Positions 22,153 to 30,628 of a stretch of DNA of 43,752 nucleotides are shown in pieces. The number at the start of each line of letters is the position of its first letter. Position 1 is the first letter of the stretch. The position numbers and the translations under genes were made by a program. The notes beneath the pieces are model-generated. The model made no database searches, had not been told where the DNA came from, and saw only the letters and a list, made by a program, of their open reading frames with translations. The DNA lies in NCBI GenBank assembly GCA_900320085.1, contig ONRC01000014.1, positions 1-43,752 of the forward strand, given 5' to 3'. This DNA comes from an uncultured Eubacteriales bacterium. Its GTDB lineage: Bacteria > Bacillota > Clostridia > Christensenellales > Aristaeellaceae.

Positions 22153-24369
22153 ATGAAGAAACTGGTAGCTTTGCTCATGACGCTGGTTATGGTGCTGGCG
22201 GCTGTCAGCTTTGCTGGCGCCGAAAGCGTTGATGCCGCGAACATCGTGGAATCGCCTGAATTCCAGGTCATGACCCTGGGCAATTACAAGTATGGCGAGG
22301 ATTACACCTCCCTGTACGAAAAGTACGGTAAGGATATCACCATCGCCGACGTGACCGAAGACGAGGAAACCGGCTTCGCTTACATCACTGTGGATGGCGA
22401 ACAGCATGAGCTGGGCCTGGACTTCCTGACCATGGCCATGGTGTACAACACCACCCCCGCCGGTGACTACGAAACCGAAGACGACGTGTATGCAGCCTGG
22501 TGGAGACTGTATATCACCCGCTGGAATTACCTGCTGCCCGAAGTGCCCCTGTACAGCAACGAATATTACGACCTGTACAACGCGCAGATCAAGGGCGTTG
22601 CTGAAAATCCCACCAACCCCTTCTGGGGCCCCGCCAGCGCTCTGATCGACTGGTCTTCTGAGAAGGAAGACGGTTCTATCATCCTGGGCTCCTCCACCGA
22701 GCTGAGCGGCCAGTTCCGCGTTCCTTCCTTCGGCAAGAGCTCTCCCGGCGCTTCCGATAACGATATCGGCGGCCTGACCACCGGTCTGGACACCGTGACC
22801 AACACCAAGGAAGGCGGCTATGTCTGGAACGACACCGTGGTTGATTCCTATGAAGAAACCATCGACGAAGCCGGCAACCTGACCTTCACCATCAAGATCA
22901 AGGACGACCTGAAGTTCTCCGACGGCAGCGCTGTCACCGCGAAGGACTACATCGCTTTCTCTCTGGCCAGCCTGTCCCCCGTCTACACCGAAGCCGCTTC
23001 CCGCGAATCCTCCGGTCTGACCACTTTGGGCTGGAAAGACGCTTATCAGAAGTACACCGGTCCCGACAGCACGGAAGGCACCAAGGAACTGGCTGGTATT
23101 CATCTGATTGATGACTACACCTTCTCCTACACTGTCACCGCCGACTATGCGAACTATTTCTACAAGATCACCTATGCTGCTTTCTCCGCTTCTCCTGCCG
23201 CTGCTTGGCTGGGCGAAGGCGTTGAAATCAAGGACGACGGCAATGGCTGCTACCTGTCCGACGAATTCTATGCCAAGGATGCTGATGGCAAGTATATCCA
23301 GGCTGCCGCCATCAGGAAGCTGTGCACCGACACCAGCGAAGAAAACTACGCTGCGTATCCCTGGTCCGGCCCCTACTATGTGGAATCCTTTGACAACAGC
23401 GACTCCACCGCGACCCTCAAGAAGAACGAATACTTCAAGGGCAACTATGAAGGCGCTACCCCCAAGATCGACACCGTCATCTACAAGAAAATCGTTTCCG
23501 CGACTCAGATCGAAGACTTCAAGGCCGGCGGCCTGGACGTGATCGCTGCCATCACCGGCGGTGCTGACACCGACAACGCTCTGAAGCTGGCTGACGAATC
23601 CGAAGGCAAGTACGTGTACACCCACTACAGCCGCGCTGGCTACGGCAAGCTGGGCTTCCGTGCCGACTACGGCCCCGCTCAGTTCGTGTCTGTCCGTCAG
23701 GCCATCGCTCTGTGCATGGACCGCGCTCAGTTCGCCAAGGACTTCACCGGCGGCTACGGCGGCGTTGTGGACGGCCCCTACTACACCGGTTCCTGGATGT
23801 ACAAGGCTGCTGTGGATCAGGGCATGCTGCTGGACAGCTACGCCACTTCCGCTGACGCTGCCATCGAAGTGCTGGAAGCCGACGGCTGGATTTACAATGC
23901 CGATGGCACTCCCTACGCTGGCGAAGGCGTGCGCTACAAGGCCATCCCCGCTGACAAGATCAACGAAAACGACAAGAACTACAAGAGCGTTGACGGCACC
24001 TACAAGACCGAAGAAGTGAACGGCGTTTACCTCATGCCCCTCGTCATCAACTGGTACGGCACTGCCGACAACCCCTTCACCGATCTGCTGCAGACCGGCC
24101 TGAAGGCCAACGAGAATGTGGCGAAGGCTGGCATGGTGGTTTACAACACCATCGGCGACTTCGCTCCCATGCTGGACGAACTGTATCAGCAGGCTGCTTA
24201 CGGCTTCTATTCCGGATCTCCCATGTACTGCGCGTTCAACTTCGCGACCGGCTTCAACTCCGCCGTGTATGACTTCGCGTTCAACATGACCATCGATCCC
24301 GCCATGTATGACGACTATTCCCAGTACTACATCAAGGACTATGCCGACATCCTGTGGCTGAACAAGTAA
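22153..24369 (+). CDS. Peptide ABC transporter substrate-binding protein, apparently permuted and without lipobox
   Basis: 738 residues, longer than usual OppA/DppA (about 530-600). The signal peptide (1-24, ending SFAGA) has no lipobox cysteine, so the protein is not lipid-anchored in the usual way. SBP_bac_5 landmarks lie late: GSIILGSSTELSG (174-186), normally the start of the mature domain; LKFSDGSAVTAKDYI (253-267); SGPYYVESFD (405-414); VRQAIALCMDR (514-524). RWNYLLPEVPLYSNEYYDLYNA (about 123-144; seen here as RWNYLLPE and PLYSNEYYDLYNA) resembles the usual C-terminal end of such proteins but lies near the N-terminus, suggesting circular permutation. Codon use is strongly biased, implying high expression. 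AGGAGG precedes the ATG; the in-frame ATG at 22096 is too close to the -10. Confidence 0.88.
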   Translation: MKKLVALLMTLVMVLAAVSFAGAESVDAANIVESPEFQVMTLGNYKYGEDYTSLYEKYGKDITIADVTEDEETGFAYITVDGEQHELGLDFLTMAMVYNTTPAGDYETEDDVYAAWWRLYITRWNYLLPEVPLYSNEYYDLYNAQIKGVAENPTNPFWGPASALIDWSSEKEDGSIILGSSTELSGQFRVPSFGKSSPGASDNDIGGLTTGLDTVTNTKEGGYVWNDTVVDSYEETIDEAGNLTFTIKIKDDLKFSDGSAVTAKDYIAFSLASLSPVYTEAASRESSGLTTLGWKDAYQKYTGPDSTEGTKELAGIHLIDDYTFSYTVTADYANYFYKITYAAFSASPAAAWLGEGVEIKDDGNGCYLSDEFYAKDADGKYIQAAAIRKLCTDTSEENYAAYPWSGPYYVESFDNSDSTATLKKNEYFKGNYEGATPKIDTVIYKKIVSATQIEDFKAGGLDVIAAITGGADTDNALKLADESEGKYVYTHYSRAGYGKLGFRADYGPAQFVSVRQAIALCMDRAQFAKDFTGGYGGVVDGPYYTGSWMYKAAVDQGMLLDSYATSADAAIEVLEADGWIYNADGTPYAGEGVRYKAIPADKINENDKNYKSVDGTYKTEEVNGVYLMPLVINWYGTADNPFTDLLQTGLKANENVAKAGMVVYNTIGDFAPMLDELYQQAAYGFYSGSPMYCAFNFATGFNSAVYDFAFNMTIDPAMYDDYSQYYIKDYADILWLNK

Positions 24370-24409
24370 TTGATCTCCGCGCGTTCAAATCAATTTGAAT
24401 GCTAACCGG

Positions 24410-24448
24410 CAAATACATCCGGCGGCGTCCCGCCGCCGGATGTATTTG
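24410..24448 (+). terminator. 18-bp perfect stem after the binding-protein gene
   Basis: 24410-24427 pairs perfectly with 24431-24448 over a 3-base loop. No long T run follows. In binding-protein operons such stems protect the 3' end of the first gene's mRNA and reduce read-through, giving more binding protein than membrane parts. That role is inferred from position. Confidence 0.8.
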
Positions 24449-24560
24449 TCACTTTAAGGCTTTTGCCTGATGAACATCGAAAATTACGCGTCGGGGCCCT
24501 GCCGCGGCCGATTGCATATAAATAAACGCGCGGAGAAACGCCGCGCAAAGGAGTTTTCTC

Positions 24561-25601
24561 ATGGCAAGATACATCGCAAAAAGGTTGGTCTACATGGTGC
24601 TCGTGTTCTTTTTGCTGACGTTTATCCTGTTCGTGCTGTATCAGATGATGCCCGCCAACAGAGCGTATACCGACGCGAGAACCGAGATCCAGACCATGAA
24701 GCGGCTTTCCGAAGAAGAAAAAGCCACCAAGTTTGAGGAGCTGTACCTAAAGTATCAGCGCCTCTACGGCACGGACACCGACAACAAGCTGGTGCTGTAT
24801 CTGCGCTGGCTGGGGCTGTATCCCTTCTATGACGGCCATTATTCCGGCATCTTCCAGGGAGACTTTGGCTTCTCCTACGACTACAACCTGCCGGTTGTGG
24901 AAGTGGTGCCTTCGCATATGCGCAACTCGTTCATCATCGGCGTGATCACGGAAATTGCGGTGCTGGGCATCACCATCCCGCTGGGCATCAAATGCGCCGT
25001 GAAGAAGAACAGCCGGTTTGACCGGTTCACCCAGTTCTTCACCCTGATCGGCTTTTCCACGCCCAGCTTCATCATCTATATTGTATTCATTGTGTTTTTC
25101 TGCTCCATCCTGGGCTTGTTCCCGGTCAGCGGCATGAAAACACCGGGCGCGAACTACACGGGCTGGCGTGAGGTGCTGGACGTGCTGCACCACGTCACCC
25201 TGCCCACCATCTGTCTGACCTTCGGTTCGCTGGCCTCCATCACCCGCATCACCCGCGCCTCCATGATCGACGCGCTGAACCTGGACTGCATCCGCACCGC
25301 CCGGGCCAAGGGCCTGAGCGAAAAGGTGGTCATTTACAGCCACGCCTGGAGAAACGCGCTGATCCCCATGGTGAGCATTATCGTCGGTGGTTTCTTCGGT
25401 ACGATCTCCGGCGCTATGATTCTGGAAACGATGTTCGGCTTCAAGGGCATGGGCCTGCTGTTCCTGAGCGCCACGCGAACGGCGGACTATGACATGATCA
25501 TGTTCCTCGAAGTGATTTACACGTTTCTGGGTCTGTTCTCTAACCTGGTCATCGACCTGTGCTACGGCATCGTCGATCCCCGGGTGCGCATCAGCAAGTA
25601 A
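24561..25601 (+). CDS. OppB/DppB-type peptide ABC permease
   Basis: 346 residues. Standard OppB layout: first span at 10-30, large extracellular loop (30-120), then five more spans (for example FIIGVITEIAVLGITIPLG, FIIYIVFIVFFCSILGLF). The EAA cytoplasmic loop TARAKGLSEKVVIYSHAWRN (246-265) contacts an ATPase. The first loop carries a charged helix (residues 38-66) that is longer than I expect. AAAGGAG precedes the ATG. It is the second gene of the importer operon and pairs with the RCC1-bearing permease downstream. Confidence 0.92.
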   Translation: MARYIAKRLVYMVLVFFLLTFILFVLYQMMPANRAYTDARTEIQTMKRLSEEEKATKFEELYLKYQRLYGTDTDNKLVLYLRWLGLYPFYDGHYSGIFQGDFGFSYDYNLPVVEVVPSHMRNSFIIGVITEIAVLGITIPLGIKCAVKKNSRFDRFTQFFTLIGFSTPSFIIYIVFIVFFCSILGLFPVSGMKTPGANYTGWREVLDVLHHVTLPTICLTFGSLASITRITRASMIDALNLDCIRTARAKGLSEKVVIYSHAWRNALIPMVSIIVGGFFGTISGAMILETMFGFKGMGLLFLSATRTADYDMIMFLEVIYTFLGLFSNLVIDLCYGIVDPRVRISK

Positions 25602-25613
25602 GGGGGGATACGC

Positions 25614-27593
25614 ATGAAGAAAAAAGAAAACGTGTTTCGCATCCTGGCCCGCTGGCTCGTGCGCTGGATCTTCGGATTAAAATATGAGGAAAAGTGGTTC
25701 GGGAAGAAAGAAAGCCAGGGCGAAAAGGAAATCCAATTCAAGGATGGCGTGCCGGACGATTCCGAACTGATCGTCAGCCCCGGCCGCCAGATCTTCAACC
25801 GGTTTTTGGAGCGCAGGTTCGCTGTGTTTTCCGTGTTCGTGGTGCTGGTCATGTTCTGCGTCGTGTTCATCGCGCCGCACTTCATGCCCAAGTATTACGA
25901 CGCCTTCACCGAAACTACCCAGAAGGATCTGCCTCCCACGCTGAGCTTTATGAGCGTGCCGGGTGAACTGAAAAACAACATCAAAATGATCGACAGCTAT
26001 TCCAGCTTCTCCGTGGGCCTGTCCAAAGATGGCAAGGTGTACGTGTGGGGCATCGGAAAAATCGGCGCGACGGGCATCGACATCAAGCAGATTCCCGAAG
26101 AAGTGAAAAACGCGAAGATCGCGTTCGTCGCCGCCGGACAGGATCATATCATCGCCATCGGCGAGGACGGAAAATATTACGGCTGGGGCAGCAACCGCTT
26201 TGGCCAGTACGACGTGAACGAAGCGATTCTTTCCAACCCCAACCTGGAGCCTGTGCCCGACGCGGTGCGCAACGGGGAGCTGGATGTGGCGCACATCAAA
26301 AAGGTCACCTGCGGCTATCAGGCGTCCGCCATCCTGATGGACGACGGCACCCTGTACATCTGGGGCAACAAGCAGGCGTACGCCAACCTGGATAAATTCA
26401 TCGGCCGCACCAACATCGTGGACGTGGACTTTACCTTGAACTACGTCGTTGGCCTGGACACCAAACAGACCAGCGTGTACAGCGGCACCAAGGGCCTGTA
26501 TACCAAGGCGAAAACCCAGATTGCCGGCGTGGACACCCAGAAAATGTCCGATTTCCTGAATGGCCGCAAGATCAACGAAGTGCGCGCCACCACCACCAGC
26601 ATCTGCCTGCTGCTGGACGACGGCACCATCGCCCTGACCGGCGACTTCCAGTCCGACGTGATGGAAGTGCCCACGCTGGCGGAAGGCGAATACTTCGTGG
26701 ACATCGAGGCGGGCTCCTACCATTACACCGGCCTGACCAACCTGGGCCATGTGTATTCCTTCGGCGGCGACCATTACCGCCAGGCGGAAGCCCCCCAGGT
26801 GGAAGGCGCGAAGAAGATTTATGCCGGTTCCTTCCAGAGCTACGCCGTGGATGAAAACGGCAAGCTGCTCAACTCCTGGGGCCTGAAGGGCTACCTGTTC
26901 GGCACCGATGACCGCGGCGCGAACATCGCCGAGCGCGTGATCGCCGGCGGACGCATCACCATGACGGTCGGCGCTATCGCCGTCATCATCGAAATCATCA
27001 TCGGCGTCAGCATCGGCCTGATCGCGGGCTTTGCGGGCGGCTGGGTGGATATCTTCCTCATGCGTGTGGCGGAAGTGTTCTCCTCCATCCCGCTGTATCC
27101 CTTTATGCTGATCCTCAGCTCCCTGCTGGCGCAGGTGTCCATGACCACGGACCAGCGCCTGTATATGATCATGGTCATCCTGGGTATCCTGGGCTGGCCC
27201 GGCTTTGCGTATATCACCCGTGCCCAGGTGCTGGTCGCCCGCGAAAGCGAGTATGTCACCGCCGCCCAGGCCATGGGCGTCAAGTCCAGCCGCATCGCGT
27301 TCAAGCACATCCTGCCCAACATCGTGTCGGTCATCCTGGTCAACATGACGCTGAGCTTCGCGGCCTCCATGCAGACGGAAACGTCGCTGTCCTTCCTGGG
27401 CTTCGGCGTCAACTATCCGCAGCCCAGCTGGGGCAACATGCTGTCCCGCGCCAGCAACGCCGTGGCCGCCATCAACTTCTGGTGGCAGTGGGTGTTCACC
27501 TCCGCCATCCTGATCATGACCACGGTTTGCATCAACACCATCGGCGACACGCTGCGCGACGTGATGGACCCCAAGTCCACCAACGATAAGTAA
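25614..27593 (+). CDS. OppC/DppC-type permease with inserted seven-blade RCC1-like propeller
   Basis: 659 residues, about twice the family's usual 280-320. The N-terminus (1-68) is cytoplasmic with the family SPGRQIFNRFLERR block; span 1 is 69-90. In place of the usual short loop, residues about 112-427 hold seven RCC1-type blades, with motifs near 134 (VGLSKDGKVYVWG), 180 (IAIGEDGKYYGWG), 239 (AILMDDGTLYIWG), 277, 331 (CLLLDDGTIALTG), 372 (TGLTNLGHVYSFGG) and 410. The canonical permease resumes at LFGTDDRGANIAERVIAGGR (428-447), then five spans and the EAA loop AAQAMGVKSSRIAFKHILPN (550-569). The reading frame is unbroken. The propeller lies outside the cell, where it could touch the binding protein, peptidoglycan or a ligand. 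Function is inferred. Confidence 0.93.
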   Translation: MKKKENVFRILARWLVRWIFGLKYEEKWFGKKESQGEKEIQFKDGVPDDSELIVSPGRQIFNRFLERRFAVFSVFVVLVMFCVVFIAPHFMPKYYDAFTETTQKDLPPTLSFMSVPGELKNNIKMIDSYSSFSVGLSKDGKVYVWGIGKIGATGIDIKQIPEEVKNAKIAFVAAGQDHIIAIGEDGKYYGWGSNRFGQYDVNEAILSNPNLEPVPDAVRNGELDVAHIKKVTCGYQASAILMDDGTLYIWGNKQAYANLDKFIGRTNIVDVDFTLNYVVGLDTKQTSVYSGTKGLYTKAKTQIAGVDTQKMSDFLNGRKINEVRATTTSICLLLDDGTIALTGDFQSDVMEVPTLAEGEYFVDIEAGSYHYTGLTNLGHVYSFGGDHYRQAEAPQVEGAKKIYAGSFQSYAVDENGKLLNSWGLKGYLFGTDDRGANIAERVIAGGRITMTVGAIAVIIEIIIGVSIGLIAGFAGGWVDIFLMRVAEVFSSIPLYPFMLILSSLLAQVSMTTDQRLYMIMVILGILGWPGFAYITRAQVLVARESEYVTAAQAMGVKSSRIAFKHILPNIVSVILVNMTLSFAASMQTETSLSFLGFGVNYPQPSWGNMLSRASNAVAAINFWWQWVFTSAILIMTTVCINTIGDTLRDVMDPKSTNDK

Positions 27594-27607
27594 GGAGGAA
27601 TGAAAGT

Positions 27608-28621
27608 ATGCCTTTGCTGGAAGTAAAAAACCTTCATACCTTCTTTACCACGAAAAAGGGCATCGTGAAGGCTGTCAACGACGTGTCCTATTCCCTGGAA
27701 AGCGGCAAGACCATCGGCATCGTGGGTGAGTCCGGCTCCGGCAAGTCCGTGTCCGCCATGAGCATCCTGCAATTGCTGGACGGAAACGGTTACATCGAAA
27801 GCGGCGAGATCCTGATGGAAGGCCGCGACCTGACCAAGCTGTCCATCAAGGAAATCCAGCAGATTCGCGGCAACGTTATTTCCGTGATCTTCCAGGAGCC
27901 CATGACCAGCCTGAACCCTGTGTTCTCCGTGGACCGGCAGCTGTCCGAGCCCTTCATGATCCACCAGGGCATGAACAAAAAGGAAGCCCATGAGCACGCC
28001 CTGCAAATGCTATACGACGTGCAGATCCCCAATCCCGAGGTGGTCATCAAGCAGTATCCTCACCAGCTGTCCGGCGGTATGCGGCAGCGCGTGATGATCG
28101 CCATGGCGCTGGCCTGCAAGCCCAAGATCCTGATTGCCGACGAGCCGACCACCGCCCTGGACGTGACCATCCAGGCCCAGATCCTGCGCCTGATGAACGA
28201 CCTCAAGCAGACCACCGGCACGGCCATCATCTTCATCACCCATGACCTGGGCGTGATCAACGAAATGGCCGACGACGTGGCCGTCATGTACTGCGGCCAG
28301 GTGGTGGAGCAAGCCCCGGCCGACGTGATCTTCCAGAACTGTGAAAACAGCCACCCCTACACGGAGGGCCTGATGCTCTCTATCCCCCGCCTGGAAATCG
28401 AAAGCGACCGGCTGGAGCCCATCCCCGGCGTGGTGCCGCATCCGCTGGCGCTGCCCAAGGGCTGCAAGTTCGGCCCGCGCTGCAAGTACTGCACCAGGAA
28501 GTGCATTGAAGAAGAACCGGCCCTGACCAAGGTGAGCGACAATCAGGCCATCCGGTGCTTCTATCCCAACAAGGAGGAACGGAACAGTGCCGACCACAAA
28601 AAAATTACTGTCCATTACTAA
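27608..28621 (+). CDS. OppD-type peptide transporter ATPase
   Basis: 337 residues. Walker A GESGSGKS (40-47), Q-loop Q96 in [11 protein letters not shown], signature LSGGMRQRV (154-162), Walker B ILIADEP (174-180), D-loop TALD, and the C-terminal oligopeptide-transporter extension with the cysteine cluster [15 protein letters not shown]. Standard length for OppD. AAGGAGG precedes the ATG. Its last 35 bases overlap the OppF-type gene, so the two ATPases are translationally linked and should form a heterodimer. Confidence 0.95.
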   Translation: MPLLEVKNLHTFFTTKKGIVKAVNDVSYSLESGKTIGIVGESGSGKSVSAMSILQLLDGNGYIESGEILMEGRDLTKLSIKEIQQIRGNVISVIFQEPMTSLNPVFSVDRQLSEPFMIHQGMNKKEAHEHALQMLYDVQIPNPEVVIKQYPHQLSGGMRQRVMIAMALACKPKILIADEPTTALDVTIQAQILRLMNDLKQTTGTAIIFITHDLGVINEMADDVAVMYCGQVVEQAPADVIFQNCENSHPYTEGLMLSIPRLEIESDRLEPIPGVVPHPLALPKGCKFGPRCKYCTRKCIEEEPALTKVSDNQAIRCFYPNKEERNSADHKKITVHY

Positions 28622-30191
28622 TTTAAAAAAGTATTTTCCGGTCGCCAAGTCCTCCATCTTCCAGAAGAACAGGCTGTATGTCCGGGCGAACGAGAACATC
28701 ACGATCGACATTTACGAGGGCGAGACCCTGGGCATCGTGGGCGAATCCGGCTGCGGCAAGTCCACCCTGGGGCGCGTGCTGCTGCAGCTCTATCCCCAAA
28801 CGGCGGGCTGCACGCTGTATTACGGCGTCACGCTGGACGAGCTGACCCCGAATTATGTCCGCGATACGATCAAGAATGAAAAGAAATACCGCAAGCGTCT
28901 GGACAAGGCCAGCCAGAAGGCCCGCGACCTGGAGCAGAAGGTTGCAGCGGCGGGCGGCGAGGACGGCGCGGATTTCTATCTGCTGCAGGAGTGCAACATC
29001 GCCCAGTGCGACGAGCAGACCAACCTGAGCAACATCGTCAAGATCCTGGGCGGCTTCTATGCCAAGGACGATCCCGAGGGACTTTCCCTGCTGCTGGACA
29101 TCTACAACGAAAACAAGAAGCGCAACCGCATCCTGGAAAACCGCAAGAAGCACCAGGTCAACCTGGAGCACTTCGAGCACAGCATGACCGAAGCCAAGGA
29201 CGGCAAGGTGAGCGGCCTGTCCCGGAAGAAGGACAGGGAGGCAGCCATTCTGGCGAAGGTGGATGCCGAAGTGGCGGAATACGACAAGCGCATCGCAGCT
29301 CTGCAGGAAAAGCTGAATACGGTCAAAGCCAAGTATCAGAACGACGCTGAATTTGTTAAGTATGAAGCCATGCTTGACAACGGCATCGACCTGGCCCGCC
29401 TGGATACCAACGAAATGCGTGGTCTGCGCAAGAACATGCAGATCATCTTCCAGGACCCCTATTCCAGCCTGAACCCGCGCTTCACGGTGGGCCAAATCAT
29501 TGAAGAGGGCCTGGTGACGCATCACTTCTTCAAGCACGGCTCTGCCAAGCTGCGCGCCTATATCGTGGAAACGATGGAAAAGTGCGGCCTGCAGGAATAC
29601 ATGCTGCACCGCTATCCCCACCAGTTTTCCGGCGGTCAGCGGCAGCGCATCTGCATTGCCCGCGCGCTGGCGGTGCAGCCCAAGTTCGTGGTCTGCGACG
29701 AGTGCGTGTCCGCTCTGGACGTTTCCATTCAGAGCCAGATCATCAACCTTCTGCAGGAGCTGAAAGAAAAGCAGCACCTGACCTACATGTTCATTTCCCA
29801 CGACCTGTCCGTCGTCAAGTTCATTTCCGACCGCATCGCGGTCATGTATCTGGGCAGCATCGTGGAACTGGCGGACAAGAACACCATCTTCCAGGATCCG
29901 CGCCATCCCTACACTGTGGCGCTGCTTTCCTCCATCCCCACCACCGAGCCCGGTTCCGCGGACAAGGAAAAGATCATCCTGGAAGGCAATATTCCCAGCC
30001 CGGTCAACCCGCCGGCTGGCTGCAAGTTCTGCACCCGCTGCTATATGGCCACGGATAAGTGCCGCCGCGTAGAGCCGCCGCTGGTGGAAATCGAGCCCAA
30101 CCACTTCTGCGCCTGCCATTATCCGGAACGGAAGCTGGATGATCAGAAGAATTTCCTCTTTGATATCAACCCGGTGAAGAAGGAGTCGTAA
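28587..30191 (+). CDS. OppF-type peptide transporter ATPase with large coiled-coil insertion
   Basis: 534 residues against about 320 for ordinary OppF. Walker A GESGCGKST (52-60) is followed at about residue 90 by an inserted, highly charged helical region to about 275 (KNEKKYRKRLDKASQKARDL at 96-115, further helices at 170-200 and 212-262), after which the Q-loop IFQDPYSSLNPR (287-298), signature FSGGQRQR (347-354), Walker B FVVCDE (367-372) and ALDVS follow normally. DEC replaces the usual DEP after Walker B. A second cysteine cluster (GCKFCTRC) closes the protein. GTG 28587 has AAGGAGG at 28571-28577. The insertion is expected on the cytoplasmic face near the catalytic site and could bind a regulator. 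Confidence 0.92.
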   Translation: MPTTKKLLSITNLKKYFPVAKSSIFQKNRLYVRANENITIDIYEGETLGIVGESGCGKSTLGRVLLQLYPQTAGCTLYYGVTLDELTPNYVRDTIKNEKKYRKRLDKASQKARDLEQKVAAAGGEDGADFYLLQECNIAQCDEQTNLSNIVKILGGFYAKDDPEGLSLLLDIYNENKKRNRILENRKKHQVNLEHFEHSMTEAKDGKVSGLSRKKDREAAILAKVDAEVAEYDKRIAALQEKLNTVKAKYQNDAEFVKYEAMLDNGIDLARLDTNEMRGLRKNMQIIFQDPYSSLNPRFTVGQIIEEGLVTHHFFKHGSAKLRAYIVETMEKCGLQEYMLHRYPHQFSGGQRQRICIARALAVQPKFVVCDECVSALDVSIQSQIINLLQELKEKQHLTYMFISHDLSVVKFISDRIAVMYLGSIVELADKNTIFQDPRHPYTVALLSSIPTTEPGSADKEKIILEGNIPSPVNPPAGCKFCTRCYMATDKCRRVEPPLVEIEPNHFCACHYPERKLDDQKNFLFDINPVKKES

Positions 30192-30193
30192 CG

Positions 30194-30364
30194 ATGCGCG
30201 CTTCGGAACGGGAACGGCAGAAGCTGGTGGAGAACGATCAGCCGCAAATAGAGAAAAAAGATCTCCTCGCTATGTACCTTTCCGGCCTGCTGACGATCGG
30301 CCTGCCCTGCCTGCTGCTGATTCTGCTGATGATCGGCGTGACTTTCCTGCTGTTCGGCAGATAA
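30194..30364 (+). CDS. 56-residue single-pass membrane peptide closing the importer operon
   Basis: Starts 2 bases after the OppF-type stop with AAGGAG about 10 bases upstream. Residues 1-25 are charged and cytoplasmic (RASERERQKLVENDQ), residues 27-54 are a strongly hydrophobic span, ending FGR. Position and ribosome site support translation. It could be a small accessory subunit of the importer. A hairpin follows 12 bases after the stop. No homology is recognised. Confidence 0.7.
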   Translation: MRASERERQKLVENDQPQIEKKDLLAMYLSGLLTIGLPCLLLILLMIGVTFLLFGR

Positions 30365-30376
30365 TGATGATTTTAG

Positions 30377-30408
30377 AGGGACTGCAAGAATGCAGTCCCT
30401 TTAAAAAA
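30377..30408 (+). terminator. Terminator of the importer operon
   Basis: AGGGACTGCA (30377-30386) pairs perfectly with 30391-30400 over a 4-base loop, followed by TTT and A-rich DNA. It marks the end of the transporter operon and the left limit of the phage-like cassette. Confidence 0.7.
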
Positions 30409-30628
30409 ATCAGTGTAACCCTGCCTGGGAAACGGCCTTTCTATCGCAAGCGAAGGCAGCGCTGGCTGGCTTTCCAAGAAAAAAATCATCACCAGGGCTT
30501 CTTTCGCGGATACGCGGGAGGGGCTCTTTTTTTGTGCCTTTTTATGCTTCAATGGGGTCAACCGCGAAACGCGGAAACGCGCTTTGGCGCAGAAGAAGCG
30601 GCCGCTTTACGGTCAGAAGGAGAAAAAT

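Noticed and set aside
25725..26900. A separate RCC1 gene between two permease genes
   Set aside because: The frame is continuous, with no internal ribosome site and start at either border, and both halves of a single permease flank it.
28623..30119. Minus-strand open frame opposite the OppF-type ATPase
   Set aside because: Shadow of the plus-strand gene, which has all ABC motifs and a ribosome site.
30373..30561. Minus-strand 62-codon frame between importer and phage cassette
   Set aside because: It includes the operon terminator and has no ribosome site.
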